This document shows positions 25,328 through 33,454 of a stretch of 64,000 bases of DNA, piece after piece. Position 1 is the stretch's first letter. Each line of letters starts with the position of its first letter. Both the position numbers and the translations under genes were made by a program. Below the pieces are notes generated by a model that worked only from the letters and a program-made list of their open reading frames with translations, ran no database searches and had not been told where the DNA came from. Source of the DNA: Streptomyces tubercidicus (lineage in GTDB: Bacteria; Actinomycetota; Actinomycetes; Streptomycetales; Streptomycetaceae); assembly GCF_027497495.1 (NCBI RefSeq), contig NZ_CP114205.1:7068001-7132000 (forward strand), given 5' to 3'.

Positions 25328-26722
25328 TCAGCCCGGCGGCTGGGCGGTGACCCGGCCCTCCCGGACCGCCTCCACCAGCGCTTGGTGATCGCGCTCGTTC
25401 TGGTCCGCGTAACGCTCCGCGAACCGCACCAGCGCCTCGTCGAAGACCGTCCCCCGCCCCAGATAGGCGGCGATCGCGATCCGGTCGCCGGACCGGGCGT
25501 GCGCGCGGGCCAGCGTCGCCCCGCAGCGCACGGCGAACCGCCGCATGCCCACCGGCCTCATCATGTCCGCGGGCATGATCCCCTTCCAGTCGCGCAGCTG
25601 GCGTACGTAGAAGTCGCGTTGGCGGCCGTCGATCCCGGTGGCCCGCTCCCAGCCGAGGAAAATGTCACTGGCGGCCTGCATCAGCCGCTGGCCGGTCACC
25701 ACCCGTTCGCCCTGGTTGGTGTGGGCGCTCGCGCCGGCGTACGGGGCGAGTACCGAATCGTCAGCCTCCTTGGCCTGGAGCAGCAGCGGGTCCTCCGGGT
25801 CCTTGCCGAGCATCAGCACGATCCAGCAGCGGGTGCCCACACTGCCGACGCCCACGACCTTGCGGGCCACGTCGACCACCCGGTACTGCTCCAGCAGCCG
25901 GCGGTGGTCCGACCGCAGGCTGTGGCCGTAGCCCTGGATCACCCCGCGGATCTGGTCCTCCAGCTCATCGCGCTCGGCGTCCGGCAGCAGATCGTCCAGC
26001 GGCACGATCAGCGGGGGATCGGCGGCGATCCGGACCCGGCCACCGCTCTTCCGGGTCAGCTTGCGGAACGCCTGCACGGTGTCGTGCGTACGGGCCTCCG
26101 CGACGATCCGGGACAGGCCCGCACGGCCCCTGCTGCCCAGCTCCTGCTCCTCCTCGGCCTGCACATCGGCCATATCGGCATGGGCGTACCAGACCTCCAG
26201 GGTCCGCAGGTCCGCATACTGGCGCATCCGCTCGCGGTAGGACGCGCAGGCGGCCCGGACGATGTCGGCCCGGACCGACTCGCTGAAACCGTTGCCGCGG
26301 CCCGCGATGACGAAGCTGGCCGCCAGCCGTTTGACGTCCCACTCCCAGGGACCGGGCAGGGTCTCGTCGAAGTCATTGAGGTCGAACATCAGATGGCGCT
26401 CGGGCGAGGCCAGCAGCCGGAAGTTCAGGAGATGGGCGTCCCCGCACAGCTGGGTCCGCAACCCCGTCGACGGGGTCGTCGCCAGGTCGGCCGCCATGAT
26501 GGCGGCCGCGCCACGGTAGAAGCGGAACGGTGACTCCAGCATCCGCCCGTAGCGGATGGGCACCAACTCCGGTACCCGGAGCGCGGATTGACGCTCGATG
26601 ATGTCGATCGGATCGGCGCGGCCGTCCGTGGCAGGGAATTCCGCATGACGGGAGCGGGGCACTTCGGAGCGAAGTGCCCTGCCCTGTTCCGCGCGTTCCT
26701 GAGCGGTGGGTCCGTTGGTCAT
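25328..26722 (-). CDS. DUF2252 domain protein
   Basis: This 464-residue protein is a clear DUF2252 member, with PIRYGRMLESPFRFYRG, GDAHLLNF, FDLNDFDETLPGPWEWDVKRLA and a C-terminal RFAERYADQNERDHQAL. GDAHxxNF and DxNDFDE are arranged like the catalytic elements of aminoglycoside-phosphotransferase-fold kinases, so a kinase-like reaction is possible but the substrate is unknown. It lies 20 bases after the DUF7144 gene stop region on the same strand, so the two may be co-transcribed. Confidence 0.9.
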   Translation of the reverse strand: MTNGPTAQERAEQGRALRSEVPRSRHAEFPATDGRADPIDIIERQSALRVPELVPIRYGRMLESPFRFYRGAAAIMAADLATTPSTGLRTQLCGDAHLLNFRLLASPERHLMFDLNDFDETLPGPWEWDVKRLAASFVIAGRGNGFSESVRADIVRAACASYRERMRQYADLRTLEVWYAHADMADVQAEEEQELGSRGRAGLSRIVAEARTHDTVQAFRKLTRKSGGRVRIAADPPLIVPLDDLLPDAERDELEDQIRGVIQGYGHSLRSDHRRLLEQYRVVDVARKVVGVGSVGTRCWIVLMLGKDPEDPLLLQAKEADDSVLAPYAGASAHTNQGERVVTGQRLMQAASDIFLGWERATGIDGRQRDFYVRQLRDWKGIMPADMMRPVGMRRFAVRCGATLARAHARSGDRIAIAAYLGRGTVFDEALVRFAERYADQNERDHQALVEAVREGRVTAQPPG

Positions 26723-26741
26723 GCCGGTTCCGGGACTCAGC

Positions 26742-27140
26742 TCACCGGGTGGCGGCGTGGTGATGGTCGTTCGTGCACAGCGCCCAGATGATGAAGATGT
26801 CGATGGCGATCAGCACGATGGCCCAGAACGGGTAGTGGGGGATCCACAGGAAGTTCGCCAGCGCACCCAGACCGGCCAGGATCACACCGAGGATCCGTGC
26901 CCACATCGCCCCGGTCGAGAGCAGTGCGACGCCCGCGAGCAGGATGACGATGCCCAGGATGAGATGGATCCAGCCCCAGCCCGTGAGGTTGAACGAGAAG
27001 ACGTAGTTCTGAGTGGTGACGAAGACATTGTCCTTGGCGATGGCGGAGATGCCTTCCAGGAAGGCCATCGCACCACCGAAGATCATCAGGACGGCGGCGA
27101 ATGCCGTCCATCCGCTCACATAGTTCTTGCGAGTGGCCAT
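26742..27140 (-). CDS. Four-helix membrane protein, DUF7144-like
   Basis: This 132-residue protein has four membrane helices and a short His-rich end (CTNDHHHAATR). It opens MATRKNYVSGWTAFAAVLMI and contains FSFNLTGWGWIHLILGI and a WIPHYPFWAI turn, the signature of the actinobacterial DUF7144 family. Function unknown. It lies upstream of the DUF2252 gene on the same strand. Confidence 0.85.
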   Translation of the reverse strand: MATRKNYVSGWTAFAAVLMIFGGAMAFLEGISAIAKDNVFVTTQNYVFSFNLTGWGWIHLILGIVILLAGVALLSTGAMWARILGVILAGLGALANFLWIPHYPFWAIVLIAIDIFIIWALCTNDHHHAATR

Positions 27141-27238
27141 GGGTCACTCCTCACTTGAGAAACCTGGCCGTCCGTACCGGACCCGCCGGTGCCATTGCAG
27201 TGCATTCCACGTTTACACAGGGACCGGTCAGCCGCATG

Positions 27239-28081
27239 TCAAGGGCGTTCGAATGCCTGAAGCACACCGGCCACCGCGAAGCACAGCGCTCCTGTGAGAG
27301 TGCCCCAGTTGGCGACCCCGACGCTGACCTCACTGCCCGTCTCCGGACGGGTGAAGGCGGCCACCGCGGACACCATGAAGAGCACGGATCCCAGCTGGTT
27401 GACCGCGACGATCCACCACCCGAGGCTGCGCCGGTGGATACACGGCCGGCCATGGCAGATCTCGGCGATCGCCAGATGACCCGAGATCAGGAACAGCAGA
27501 CAGCCGATCATGTCGGGCGCCCAGACCAGCCGGTCCAGCTGCCGGCTCGTGAGCCCCTGAAGAAAGGAGTCCAGCAGGTTGACGCCGAACACCAGCGTCC
27601 CCGCGAACAGCACGAACGTACTGAGCCAGTCGATCCGGCCCGGCTCATAGCTCCACCACCGGAAGTGGTGCGTGGTCAGCGCACCGGCCGTGCTCTCCCG
27701 CCGTGGGGCGTTGATGGCCTGAACGAGTGAGGCATAGCCGCCCAGGGTGAAGAACACCCCGCCGACGAAATAGATCGTGGCGCTGGTGGTGGTCGGGCGC
27801 TCCGCGCCGAACTGCGCGAGCGCCGCACCGAGGGCGAAGAGGGCCCCGCCGACCGTGAAGGAGCCCGCGGCCACACCGTTGAGCCGACGCAGCCGGTCGA
27901 GCGTCGCGGGGCCCGCCCGCTGCGCCCGGCTCTCGGCGGCCCCCGGCGGCCGTACGGCGAGCGTCCCGCGCTTACGGGCCGCCCGCGACTCCCAGACGGC
28001 GGTGCCCCCCTCTTCGAGATGCCAGGTCAGCCGGGTGATGAACGGCCCGGCCCGCTCGGCGTACTCCTCGGAATTCCGCAC
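27239..28081 (-). CDS. YrhK-domain membrane protein
   Basis: This 280-residue protein has a ~70-residue soluble N-terminus, then four to six membrane helices. The middle contains the YrhK-like pattern: NGVAAGSFTVGGALFALG, IYFVGGVFFTLGGYASLVQAIN, and later DMIGCLLFLISGHLAIAE and LGSVLFMVSAVAAF. No catalytic residues are evident. It follows nothing obvious and stands alone on the minus strand. Confidence 0.75.
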   Translation of the reverse strand: MRNSEEYAERAGPFITRLTWHLEEGGTAVWESRAARKRGTLAVRPPGAAESRAQRAGPATLDRLRRLNGVAAGSFTVGGALFALGAALAQFGAERPTTTSATIYFVGGVFFTLGGYASLVQAINAPRRESTAGALTTHHFRWWSYEPGRIDWLSTFVLFAGTLVFGVNLLDSFLQGLTSRQLDRLVWAPDMIGCLLFLISGHLAIAEICHGRPCIHRRSLGWWIVAVNQLGSVLFMVSAVAAFTRPETGSEVSVGVANWGTLTGALCFAVAGVLQAFERP

Positions 28082-28325
28082 CAGCCGAGGGTAGCGAGCT
28101 ATCGCGGGATTGCCGGTAATGCCTTGTCAGTGGGGTGGGGGAGTGCGCCGGAGCGTTGGCTCGGGCGAGCCGGCGGGCCGGGGCAGGGGCGCAGGAGTGC
28201 TTGTGCCGGGCACAGATGGAGCCCGGCCGGTCTTCGAGGGCTCTTCAGAGCCCAAATCGCCAGAGGTCGTCGTGCTCGCCCCGCCGCCCAGAGCGCTCCC
28301 CTGCCCACTCCCTGTTGCTGAGTAC

Positions 28326-28354
28326 GGGTGCGGGTGCGGGTGCGGGTGCGGGTG
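28326..28354. repeat. Hexanucleotide microsatellite (GGGTGC)n
   Basis: Four to five copies of GGGTGC lie immediately beyond the stop codon of the erythromycin-esterase-like gene. A tract like this can slip during replication. It is in the 277-base gap before the YrhK gene, which otherwise holds no gene. Confidence 0.6.
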
Positions 28355-28358
28355 GGGT

Positions 28359-29771
28359 TCAGGTTTTGTCGGCTGTGCGGACGTGGTGGAGGTGGATGAG
28401 GACGTCGTAGGCGCGGCCGAGGGCGAGGGTGGGCGGGGGGTTGGGGGTGAAGGTTGAGCCGGCGTCGTAGACCGGCCGGGGGTGGTTGAGCCAGGTGCGG
28501 GCCGCGGCGGGTGCGGTCCGCAGGTCGAGGTAGAAGTCCCGGTATCGGACCTGGTCGAGGGTGTGTTCGTGCATGCCGGGGCGCGCCGCCGGGACGGTGA
28601 CCGGCTTCCAGTCCCCGTCGAGGGAGGTGTTCTTGGTGAGGAAGGAGCCGCCGGCGAAGGTGAAGCCGATCGCGGCGTAGTCGCGGCCCAGGTGGTCGCG
28701 CAGCACGGTGCCCTGGGTGCGTGGGTACATGTCGGGGTGGGTGGAGAGGTATCCGATGTGGCCGTTGTGGGCCGACAGCAGCATTTTGTGGCCGGTGTGT
28801 TGCTGCCACCACAGGACGTTGTCGGCCATGGCCTGGTCACGCAGGCGCTCGGCGGCGGTGACCGAGGCCGGGTCGGCGAGGTCGATGGCGGCGAAGGCGA
28901 AGGTCTGCGCGATGTTGCGGGCGTGCTGCACCGTCCAGGCGTAGTCGTTGCCGCCGGCCTTCTGGTGCTCGGTGACGAGGCCGAGTGCCTTCTGGGCGCG
29001 TGCGGCGTTGTCCTTGCGTTCCGCGAGCGGTTGGCGCAGGTAGGTGAAGATGTCGTCGAAGGGGCGCAGCCCGGCGTACAGCTCGGTGAGCCGGGGCAGT
29101 GCTGTGGGCCGGGTCTTGCCGACGGACGACAGCACACGCTCGAAAATGTGGTCGCCGAGCTGAGGCGCCCCGAGGTCGTCCCCCATGAAGTGGACCCGGT
29201 GGTCGGGGTGGCGGCGGTTGTGCTCGCGCATCCAGCCGATGAGGCTGATGAACTCCTCGCGGTCCCAGGGGGATCCGGCCAGTGTCTCCTTCGCGATCCT
29301 TCGCGGGTCGCCGTCGCCGCCCTGGAGGTACTCGTCGATCCTGACCCCTGCCGACCAGCTCATCTCCAGGGCGAAGGTGGTGAAGCCGCGCTCCTCGACA
29401 AGGTGGCGGAAGACGCGTTCCTTCATGGCGAAGAACTCGTGCGAACCGTGCGTGGCCTCGCCCAGCCCCACCACCTTGGCGTCCCCGACCATGGCGCTCA
29501 GCGCCCGCAGGTCTGCGGTCCGGCCGCCGGGCTCCGTGGAACGCAGCGGGTGCGCGGCCCGTTCCAGGGACCGTACGACAGCCGCCGTTTCCCGGTCCGC
29601 CGCGGCGGAGCCGGCGGGTGCGGCCGATGCAGCGGACGTATCGGGTGCGGTCGCGGCTGCCTGTGCGGCCGGTGCCGCGGAAGTCACCGTGGCGGCCAGT
29701 CCCGTGGTGGCGAGCACTGCCGTGAGTGCGAGCAGCCCTCGTCGGCCGGTGGTCGTCCTGTACCCGTGCAT
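28359..29771 (-). CDS. Erythromycin esterase-like secreted protein
   Basis: The product (about 470 residues) starts MHGYRTTTGRRGLLAL, a twin-Arg-containing signal, with a hydrophobic core to about residue 40. The mature part has GLGEATHGSHEFFAMKERVF, where the His and Glu match the metal-free active site of the EreA/EreB fold, then FALEMSWSAGVRIDEYLQGG and later LLSAHNGHIGYLS. ATG 29771 was chosen because AAGGAG lies eight bases upstream. Most secreted relatives have unknown substrates, so macrolide resistance should not be assumed. Confidence 0.87.
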   Translation of the reverse strand: MHGYRTTTGRRGLLALTAVLATTGLAATVTSAAPAAQAAATAPDTSAASAAPAGSAAADRETAAVVRSLERAAHPLRSTEPGGRTADLRALSAMVGDAKVVGLGEATHGSHEFFAMKERVFRHLVEERGFTTFALEMSWSAGVRIDEYLQGGDGDPRRIAKETLAGSPWDREEFISLIGWMREHNRRHPDHRVHFMGDDLGAPQLGDHIFERVLSSVGKTRPTALPRLTELYAGLRPFDDIFTYLRQPLAERKDNAARAQKALGLVTEHQKAGGNDYAWTVQHARNIAQTFAFAAIDLADPASVTAAERLRDQAMADNVLWWQQHTGHKMLLSAHNGHIGYLSTHPDMYPRTQGTVLRDHLGRDYAAIGFTFAGGSFLTKNTSLDGDWKPVTVPAARPGMHEHTLDQVRYRDFYLDLRTAPAAARTWLNHPRPVYDAGSTFTPNPPPTLALGRAYDVLIHLHHVRTADKT

Positions 29772-29868
29772 TGTGATCACTCCTTGCTGCGGTGGCTCCG
29801 CGAGCCGATGGAGTGATCTTCGTGTGCTGTGGCGTGGACCGCGCTGGGGTGTCCCACCGAATTGCTCT

Positions 29869-29906
29869 GGGGTTTACCCCGGCTGCCCGGCCGGGGGTTA
29901 ACCCCC
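29869..29906. promoter_or_regulatory. Two adjacent GGGGTT-ACCCC palindromes
   Basis: GGGGTTTACCCC (29869-29880) and GGGGGTTAACCCCC (29893-29906) lie about one hundred bases upstream of the esterase-like start. A third related site, GGGGTTACCCC, occurs at 30396-30406, 115 bases upstream of the trypsin-like gene. Repeated palindromes of this type upstream of divergent genes are typical of a shared repressor. The cognate regulator is not in the window. Confidence 0.5.
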
Positions 29907-29935
29907 GCTCCCGCCGGTTTGCGCCCTCAGCATGG

Positions 29936-30340
29936 TCATTCACCGACGGCGAGGAAGCCGATCACCTTCTCGTCCCCGTCCACGGCAGGGGTGTTGCCCG
30001 GGTCCAGTTCGACCTCCGCGTCTGCGTCCACGTCTGCGTCCACGTCTGCTTCCACGTCCGCCTCCACGTCTGCTTCCACGTCCGCCTCCACGTCTGTGTC
30101 CTCCAGGATCTCGTGGAGGCGCGGCAGCAGCGGCTCAGCTACCTCCAGCGGCTCGCTGACGTAGTGATGGTGCCGGTCCAGCCGCTTGAGGTGGGTGAGT
30201 GGCCCGCCGGCGAGGAGCGCGGCCGGTAGACCCGGCAGCAGAGCGCTTGTGCGTCTGCCAGAGCCCCGTAGGGACGGACGTAGAAGCTCCCACTCGTCCG
30301 TGCGTCCCTCGGGCCACTGGCGAGACCCAGCGAGATGCAC
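29936..30340 (-). CDS. Possible small protein with Asp/Val/Glu repeat
   Basis: A 134-residue leftward frame starts at GTG 30340. Its second half looks coded: LKRLDRHHHYVSEPLEVAEP and LLPRLHEILEDTD are followed by about seven units of D-V-E-A, then GDEKVIGFLAVGE. Third positions are GC-rich in the last 90 codons but not in the first 40, and no ribosome site was found. It could be a real gene with a different start, or the 3' part of a lost gene. No family is recognised. Confidence 0.3.
   Translation of the reverse strand: MHLAGSRQWPEGRTDEWELLRPSLRGSGRRTSALLPGLPAALLAGGPLTHLKRLDRHHHYVSEPLEVAEPLLPRLHEILEDTDVEADVEADVEADVEADVDADVDADAEVELDPGNTPAVDGDEKVIGFLAVGE
30013..30096. repeat. Seven 12-bp tandem repeats
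   Basis: The unit is approximately CGTCCACGTCTG with alternating variants CTTCCACGTCCG and CCTCCACGTCTG. Length is a multiple of three, so copy changes would keep the leftward frame open (it encodes Asp-Val-Glu-Ala). It is likely unstable in copy number. Confidence 0.75.
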
Positions 30341-30520
30341 CGCATTGGGGACAGGGAACGGGGACGGGAGACGGGGAAAACGAGGATGGGGATGGGGGGT
30401 TACCCCTACCGCCCACGGACCCGCTGCCCCGACCGTGTTCGGGCCTGCTGCCCGGATGGCCCGGTGGATCTTGAACAAACAGGCTGAACACGTCCGGTTT
30501 TCCGAGGGAAGGAACTCTCT

Positions 30521-31336
30521 GTGTCCAGTGTGAAGTCGGTGCGCCGCCGCGCGGCGCGCACCACTGCCGTCGGCGCTCTCGCCGTCGCGACGTGCGCCAC
30601 CTTGATGACCGGCAGTGCGGGAGCGATCGTCAACGGGACTGATTCCACCGAGCGTTACCCGTTCATGGCGACGATCCCGGAGTCGGCCCCGGACCAGGGG
30701 CTGTACGACGGTACGTGCGGGGCGTCGCTGATCGACCCGCAGTGGGTGCTGACGGCAGCCCACTGCGTGCAGGGCGACGGCCTTGAACTGGATGGCACCG
30801 TCCGGATCGGCAGCACGCACCGGAAGTCCGGGGGAACCGTCCGCACCATCGAGCGGACCGTCATCCACCCCGGCTATGTGAACGGCGACGAGAAGGCCGC
30901 CAACGATGACGACATCGCGCTGGTCCGCCTCGACCGCCCGGTCACCGAAAAGCCCATCCGTATCGCGGATCGGGCCGGGCGGCCCGGCACCCTGACCCGG
31001 ATCCTGGGATTCGGCACCACCGTCGACACCGAGCTGAAGTTCGCCGAGCGGTTGCAGCAGCTCAACACGCGCAGGGGCGCCGACGCCGAGTGCGCCCCCG
31101 GCTACGCGGACCGGACCCGGTTGTGCACGACCAGCCGCGTGCCCCAGGCCATGGCGTGCTTCGGCGACTCCGGTGGCCCGCAACTCCAGAAAGACACCCA
31201 CGGGCGGTGGGAACTCATCGGAGCCACCTCCGGCCCCGGCGCCCCGGGGCTCGCGTGCTCGGCCGGACCGGGCCTCTACACCAACGTGCCCGCCTACACG
31301 GACTGGATCCGCAAAACCATCAAGCGCAACGCCTGA
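30521..31336 (+). CDS. Secreted trypsin-like serine protease (S1)
   Basis: This 271-residue protein has a signal peptide (about 1-34, ending SAGA) followed directly by IVNGTDST, the mature trypsin start, so a propeptide is absent or very short. The triad is complete: His81 in TAAHC, Asp131 in NDDDIAL and Ser217 in CFGDSGGP. The oxyanion and substrate region ACSAGPGLYTNVPAY is normal. The start is GTG 30521 with GGAAGGAA upstream. A strong hairpin overlaps the stop. The specificity residue before the serine motif (MACFGDSGGP) has no Asp six residues before Ser217 (DSGGP with CFG), so trypsin-like cleavage after Lys/Arg is not assured. Confidence 0.93.
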   Translation: MSSVKSVRRRAARTTAVGALAVATCATLMTGSAGAIVNGTDSTERYPFMATIPESAPDQGLYDGTCGASLIDPQWVLTAAHCVQGDGLELDGTVRIGSTHRKSGGTVRTIERTVIHPGYVNGDEKAANDDDIALVRLDRPVTEKPIRIADRAGRPGTLTRILGFGTTVDTELKFAERLQQLNTRRGADAECAPGYADRTRLCTTSRVPQAMACFGDSGGPQLQKDTHGRWELIGATSGPGAPGLACSAGPGLYTNVPAYTDWIRKTIKRNA

Positions 31337-31353
31337 CCCCGCGGCCGCGGGGT
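31336..31353 (+). terminator. Rho-independent-like terminator after protease gene
   Basis: ACCCCGC (31336-31342) and GCGGGGT (31347-31353) form a seven-base stem with a four-base GGCC loop, followed by a T/G-rich run GTTGTGTG. It begins at the last base of the stop codon. Confidence 0.65.
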
Positions 31354-31394
31354 GTTGTGTGCGAGGGAGACGAGAACCCGGCCACGCCGGATCC

Positions 31395-31520
31395 GTGGAA
31401 CCGGTTGAGATCGCCGCGACCCTGCACTACCCGAAGGATCTCGGCACCGCGCCGCGGCCACTGATCGTCCAGCTGCACGGCCGACACGAGACCTGCGCGG
31501 ACCGGGCGGCAGCGGCGGGC
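31395..31520 (+). pseudogene. Alpha/beta hydrolase, N-terminal fragment
   Basis: This frame encodes VEPVEIAATLHYPKDL and then APRPLIVQLHGRHETC before it is lost. YPKDL and PLIVQLHGxHETC match the start of a Streptomyces alpha/beta hydrolase group in which HG is the oxyanion loop; no nucleophile or later part remains. It meets a YbaK-like remnant from the other strand at about 31520, so both lost their 3' halves at one junction. Confidence 0.6.
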
Positions 31521-31647
31521 CCGCGATGGCTCCGACCGGGCAGGCCAGCTGCTCGGCAGCGGCAGCCGTGGTGGGCGCCGGGCTGGGCAGCTCGGTAATG
31601 CCACCGGAGTGGCCATGCAGGGTCAGGGCCGTGCGGACATGTTCCAT
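31521..31647 (-). pseudogene. YbaK/EbsC-like deacylase, N-terminal fragment
   Basis: Read leftward, this fragment begins MEHVRTALTLHGHSGGITEL and continues PSPAPTTAAAAEQLACPVGAIA, matching the first ~42 residues of YbaK/EbsC-type aminoacyl-tRNA deacylases (ELPEAAPTAxxAAEQLGxxVGAIA pattern). It then runs into the hydrolase fragment and has no catalytic Lys region. It starts eight bases after the stop of another remnant on the same strand. Confidence 0.6.
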
Positions 31648-31655
31648 GGCTGACT

Positions 31656-31860
31656 TCAAAGGTGCTCCACGATGATCTGCTCCAGCACACCTTCCCCGTG
31701 CACACCTTCCCCGTGCGCGCCCGACTCGTACGTGCCCTCGACCAGGCGCAAGTCGAACATCTCGTACAGGGCGCGTTCCCCGGTAGCACTGTGGACGAGT
31801 CGCAGCGCAAGACCGTCCGGTGAGTCGTTGAGCGCACGAATGCCTGGATCGGCTCACCCT
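31656..31860 (-). pseudogene. Unknown protein, frameshifted C-terminal remnant
   Basis: The leftward frame ending at 31656 reads LNDSPDGLALRLVHSATGER and ALYEMFDLRLVEGTYESGAH, then ends LEQIIVEHL. It resembles the end of a soluble protein and is closed upstream by TGA near 31845. A second frame (EPIQAFVR) continues it upstream, suggesting one frameshift. No family is recognised. It lies directly behind the Pro-rich gene on the same strand. Confidence 0.4.
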
Positions 31861-32117
31861 GCGGTGCCCGGGGCCGGGAGTGGGTCCGGGGCGGGGCCGG
31901 GCTCCGGGCCGGGGGTCGGCGGTGCCGGATGGGGCGGGACCGGGTCCGGCTCGGGGCGTGGGGGCGACGGGGGTACCGGATCGGGGCCCGGTGCGGGGAC
32001 CGGGCCGGGCCCCGGGCCAGGCGTGGGTCCTGGCGGCCCGGGGCCCGGACCCGGAGTGGGCGGGACCGGGTCCGGATGGGTGATGCCCGGCGGTTGTGGC
32101 TGCTGTCGCACCGTCAT
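31854..32117 (-). CDS. Small Pro/Gly-rich low-complexity protein
   Basis: This 87-residue protein is almost entirely Pro, Gly, Asp and Glu, starting MTVRQQPQPPGITHPDPVPP with PGPGPGPP-type runs. An AGGAG ribosome site lies three bases before the ATG and nine before an in-frame GTG at codon 3. There is no signal or membrane segment. It is similar in composition to the genes at 8533 and 38041. Function unknown; the frame could also be slippage-generated sequence. Confidence 0.45.
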   Translation of the reverse strand: MTVRQQPQPPGITHPDPVPPTPGPGPGPPGPTPGPGPGPVPAPGPDPVPPSPPRPEPDPVPPHPAPPTPGPEPGPAPDPLPAPGTAG

Positions 32118-32430
32118 GAGCTCCTCACACGTCGCTCCTCCGCGGCCGGACGCCCGGCGCCCGCTCCGCGCGGCTTATTGCTCTCCTTGCCGATCCCGCG
32201 CCGGCCATGCGACATGAGACGCACGGACTGAGCCACACGGACTGAGTCACACGGCCCCGCGCGGTGTCTCCTCACTGTGCTGTGCGACGTCCCGGATCGC
32301 TCGGCGACATGGGCGGGGAGGCGGACGCGTCGCGCCACGGAGGGCGTTGCGCCATCGGGAGGCATCGTGCCGTCCAGCACCACCCGGACGCGTGAGCGTA
32401 CGGCGGCCCGGAGCGGGTACCCCCGCCCGC
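32118..32430. other. Intergenic region upstream of LigD-type polymerase
   Basis: This region holds a 14-base tandem pair, CACGGACTGAGCCA and CACGGACTGAGTCA, with a third partial copy (32222-32254). The rest shows no gene or clear site. The polymerase gene could in principle begin earlier, at ATG 32347 in frame. Confidence 0.5.
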
Positions 32431-33417
32431 ATGAACGACACAGACTCCGGCGACGGAACTGGCACCGGAACCGGCACCGGCGCGAAGGCCGGTACGGACA
32501 AGGGCACGGGTGCGGACACGGTGCGCGCCGGCCGCCGTACGGTGCGGGTCCACCGGCCGGAGAAGGTCCTGTTCCCCGACGACGGGCTGACCAAGGCCGA
32601 TGTCGTCGGCTACTACGGTCGGGTGGCCGCGGCGATGGTTCCGCAGCTGCGGGGGCGGCCGCTGATGCTGGAGCGGCTTCCGGAGGGGCGCGGCGGTCCG
32701 CAGTTCATGCAGAAGGACACCCCCGCCCACTACCCCGACTGGATCCGGCGGGCGGAGGTCACCAAGGAGGGCGGCACCGTCACCCACACCGTCTGCGACG
32801 ACAAGGCGACCCTGCTGTTCCTCGCCGACCAGGCCTGTCTCACCTTCCACCGCTGGCTGTCCCGCGCCGGCCGGCCCGACCACCCCGACCGGCTGGTGTT
32901 CGACCTCGACCCGCCCGGCCCGGACTTCGAAGCCGTACGGGAGGGCGCCCGGCAGCTCTGCGGACTGCTCGACGAACTCGGTCTGCCGGCCGTCCTGATG
33001 ACCACGGGATCGAAGGGCCTGCATGTCATCGTGCCGCTGGACGGCAAGAGCGACTTCGACACGGTCCGCGGCTTCGCCCAGGACGCCGCCGAGGTGCTGG
33101 CGGCGCGTCACCCGGACCGGCTCACCACCGCCGTACGCAAGAAGTCCCGGGGTGACCGGCTCTACCTCGATGTACAGCGCAACGCCTATGCCCAGACGGC
33201 CGTCGCCCCCTGGTCGCTGCGGGCGAAACCGGGCGCCCCGGTCGCCGCGCCGATCAGCCGAGAACAGCTCGACGACCCCCAACTCGCCGCGCAGAGCTGG
33301 ACATTGAAGGATGTGGCGGGCGTCCTGGAGCAGGTGGACGCCCGGCCGTGGTCCGAGGGACCGGCCCGCGGGCGCTCCCTGCGTACGGCGCGCCGGCGGC
33401 TCGACGCGCTGCGGTGA
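32431..33417 (+). CDS. LigD-type polymerase/primase (PolDom) for end joining
   Basis: The product (about 328 residues) has a Thr/Gly-rich start and then the PolDom fold: PEKVLFPDDGLTKADVVGYY, RPLMLERLPEGRGG, the catalytic-type FDLDPPGPDF (metal aspartates), TTGSKGLHVIVPL and the conserved KKSRGDRLYLDVQRN. These are the eukaryotic-primase-like polymerase motifs used with Ku in NHEJ. No ligase or nuclease domain is fused, so it is a stand-alone PolDom; a ligase must be elsewhere. ATG 32431 was chosen; 32347 is an alternative. Ku lies 7 kb upstream in the opposite direction. Confidence 0.9.
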   Translation: MNDTDSGDGTGTGTGTGAKAGTDKGTGADTVRAGRRTVRVHRPEKVLFPDDGLTKADVVGYYGRVAAAMVPQLRGRPLMLERLPEGRGGPQFMQKDTPAHYPDWIRRAEVTKEGGTVTHTVCDDKATLLFLADQACLTFHRWLSRAGRPDHPDRLVFDLDPPGPDFEAVREGARQLCGLLDELGLPAVLMTTGSKGLHVIVPLDGKSDFDTVRGFAQDAAEVLAARHPDRLTTAVRKKSRGDRLYLDVQRNAYAQTAVAPWSLRAKPGAPVAAPISREQLDDPQLAAQSWTLKDVAGVLEQVDARPWSEGPARGRSLRTARRRLDALR

Positions 33418-33454
33418 GCGGACGGTGGGCGGGACGATGACGCTCACCCGACGC

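Larger units (their letters stand above)
29781..30520. other. Divergent intergenic region with palindromes and a doubtful ORF
   Basis: This ~740-base region separates the leftward esterase-like gene and the rightward trypsin-like gene. It contains three GGGGTT-ACCCC palindromes, a 12-base tandem repeat at 30013-30096 and a possible leftward ORF (29936-30340). Promoters for both flanking genes must lie here. Confidence 0.6.

Noticed and set aside
28127..29137. 336-residue Thr/Pro-rich frame opposite and inside the esterase-like gene
   Set aside because: Low-complexity composition comes from reading a GC-rich gene in the wrong frame.
28359..29771. Macrolide resistance gene
   Set aside because: The fold is erythromycin-esterase-like, but secreted relatives are common in Streptomyces and there is no evidence of macrolide action.
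29936..31201. A 421-residue leftward open frame across the protease gene
   Set aside because: From about 30521 on it is the exact antisense of a protease with a full triad. Only the part left of 30340 could be real and is listed separately.
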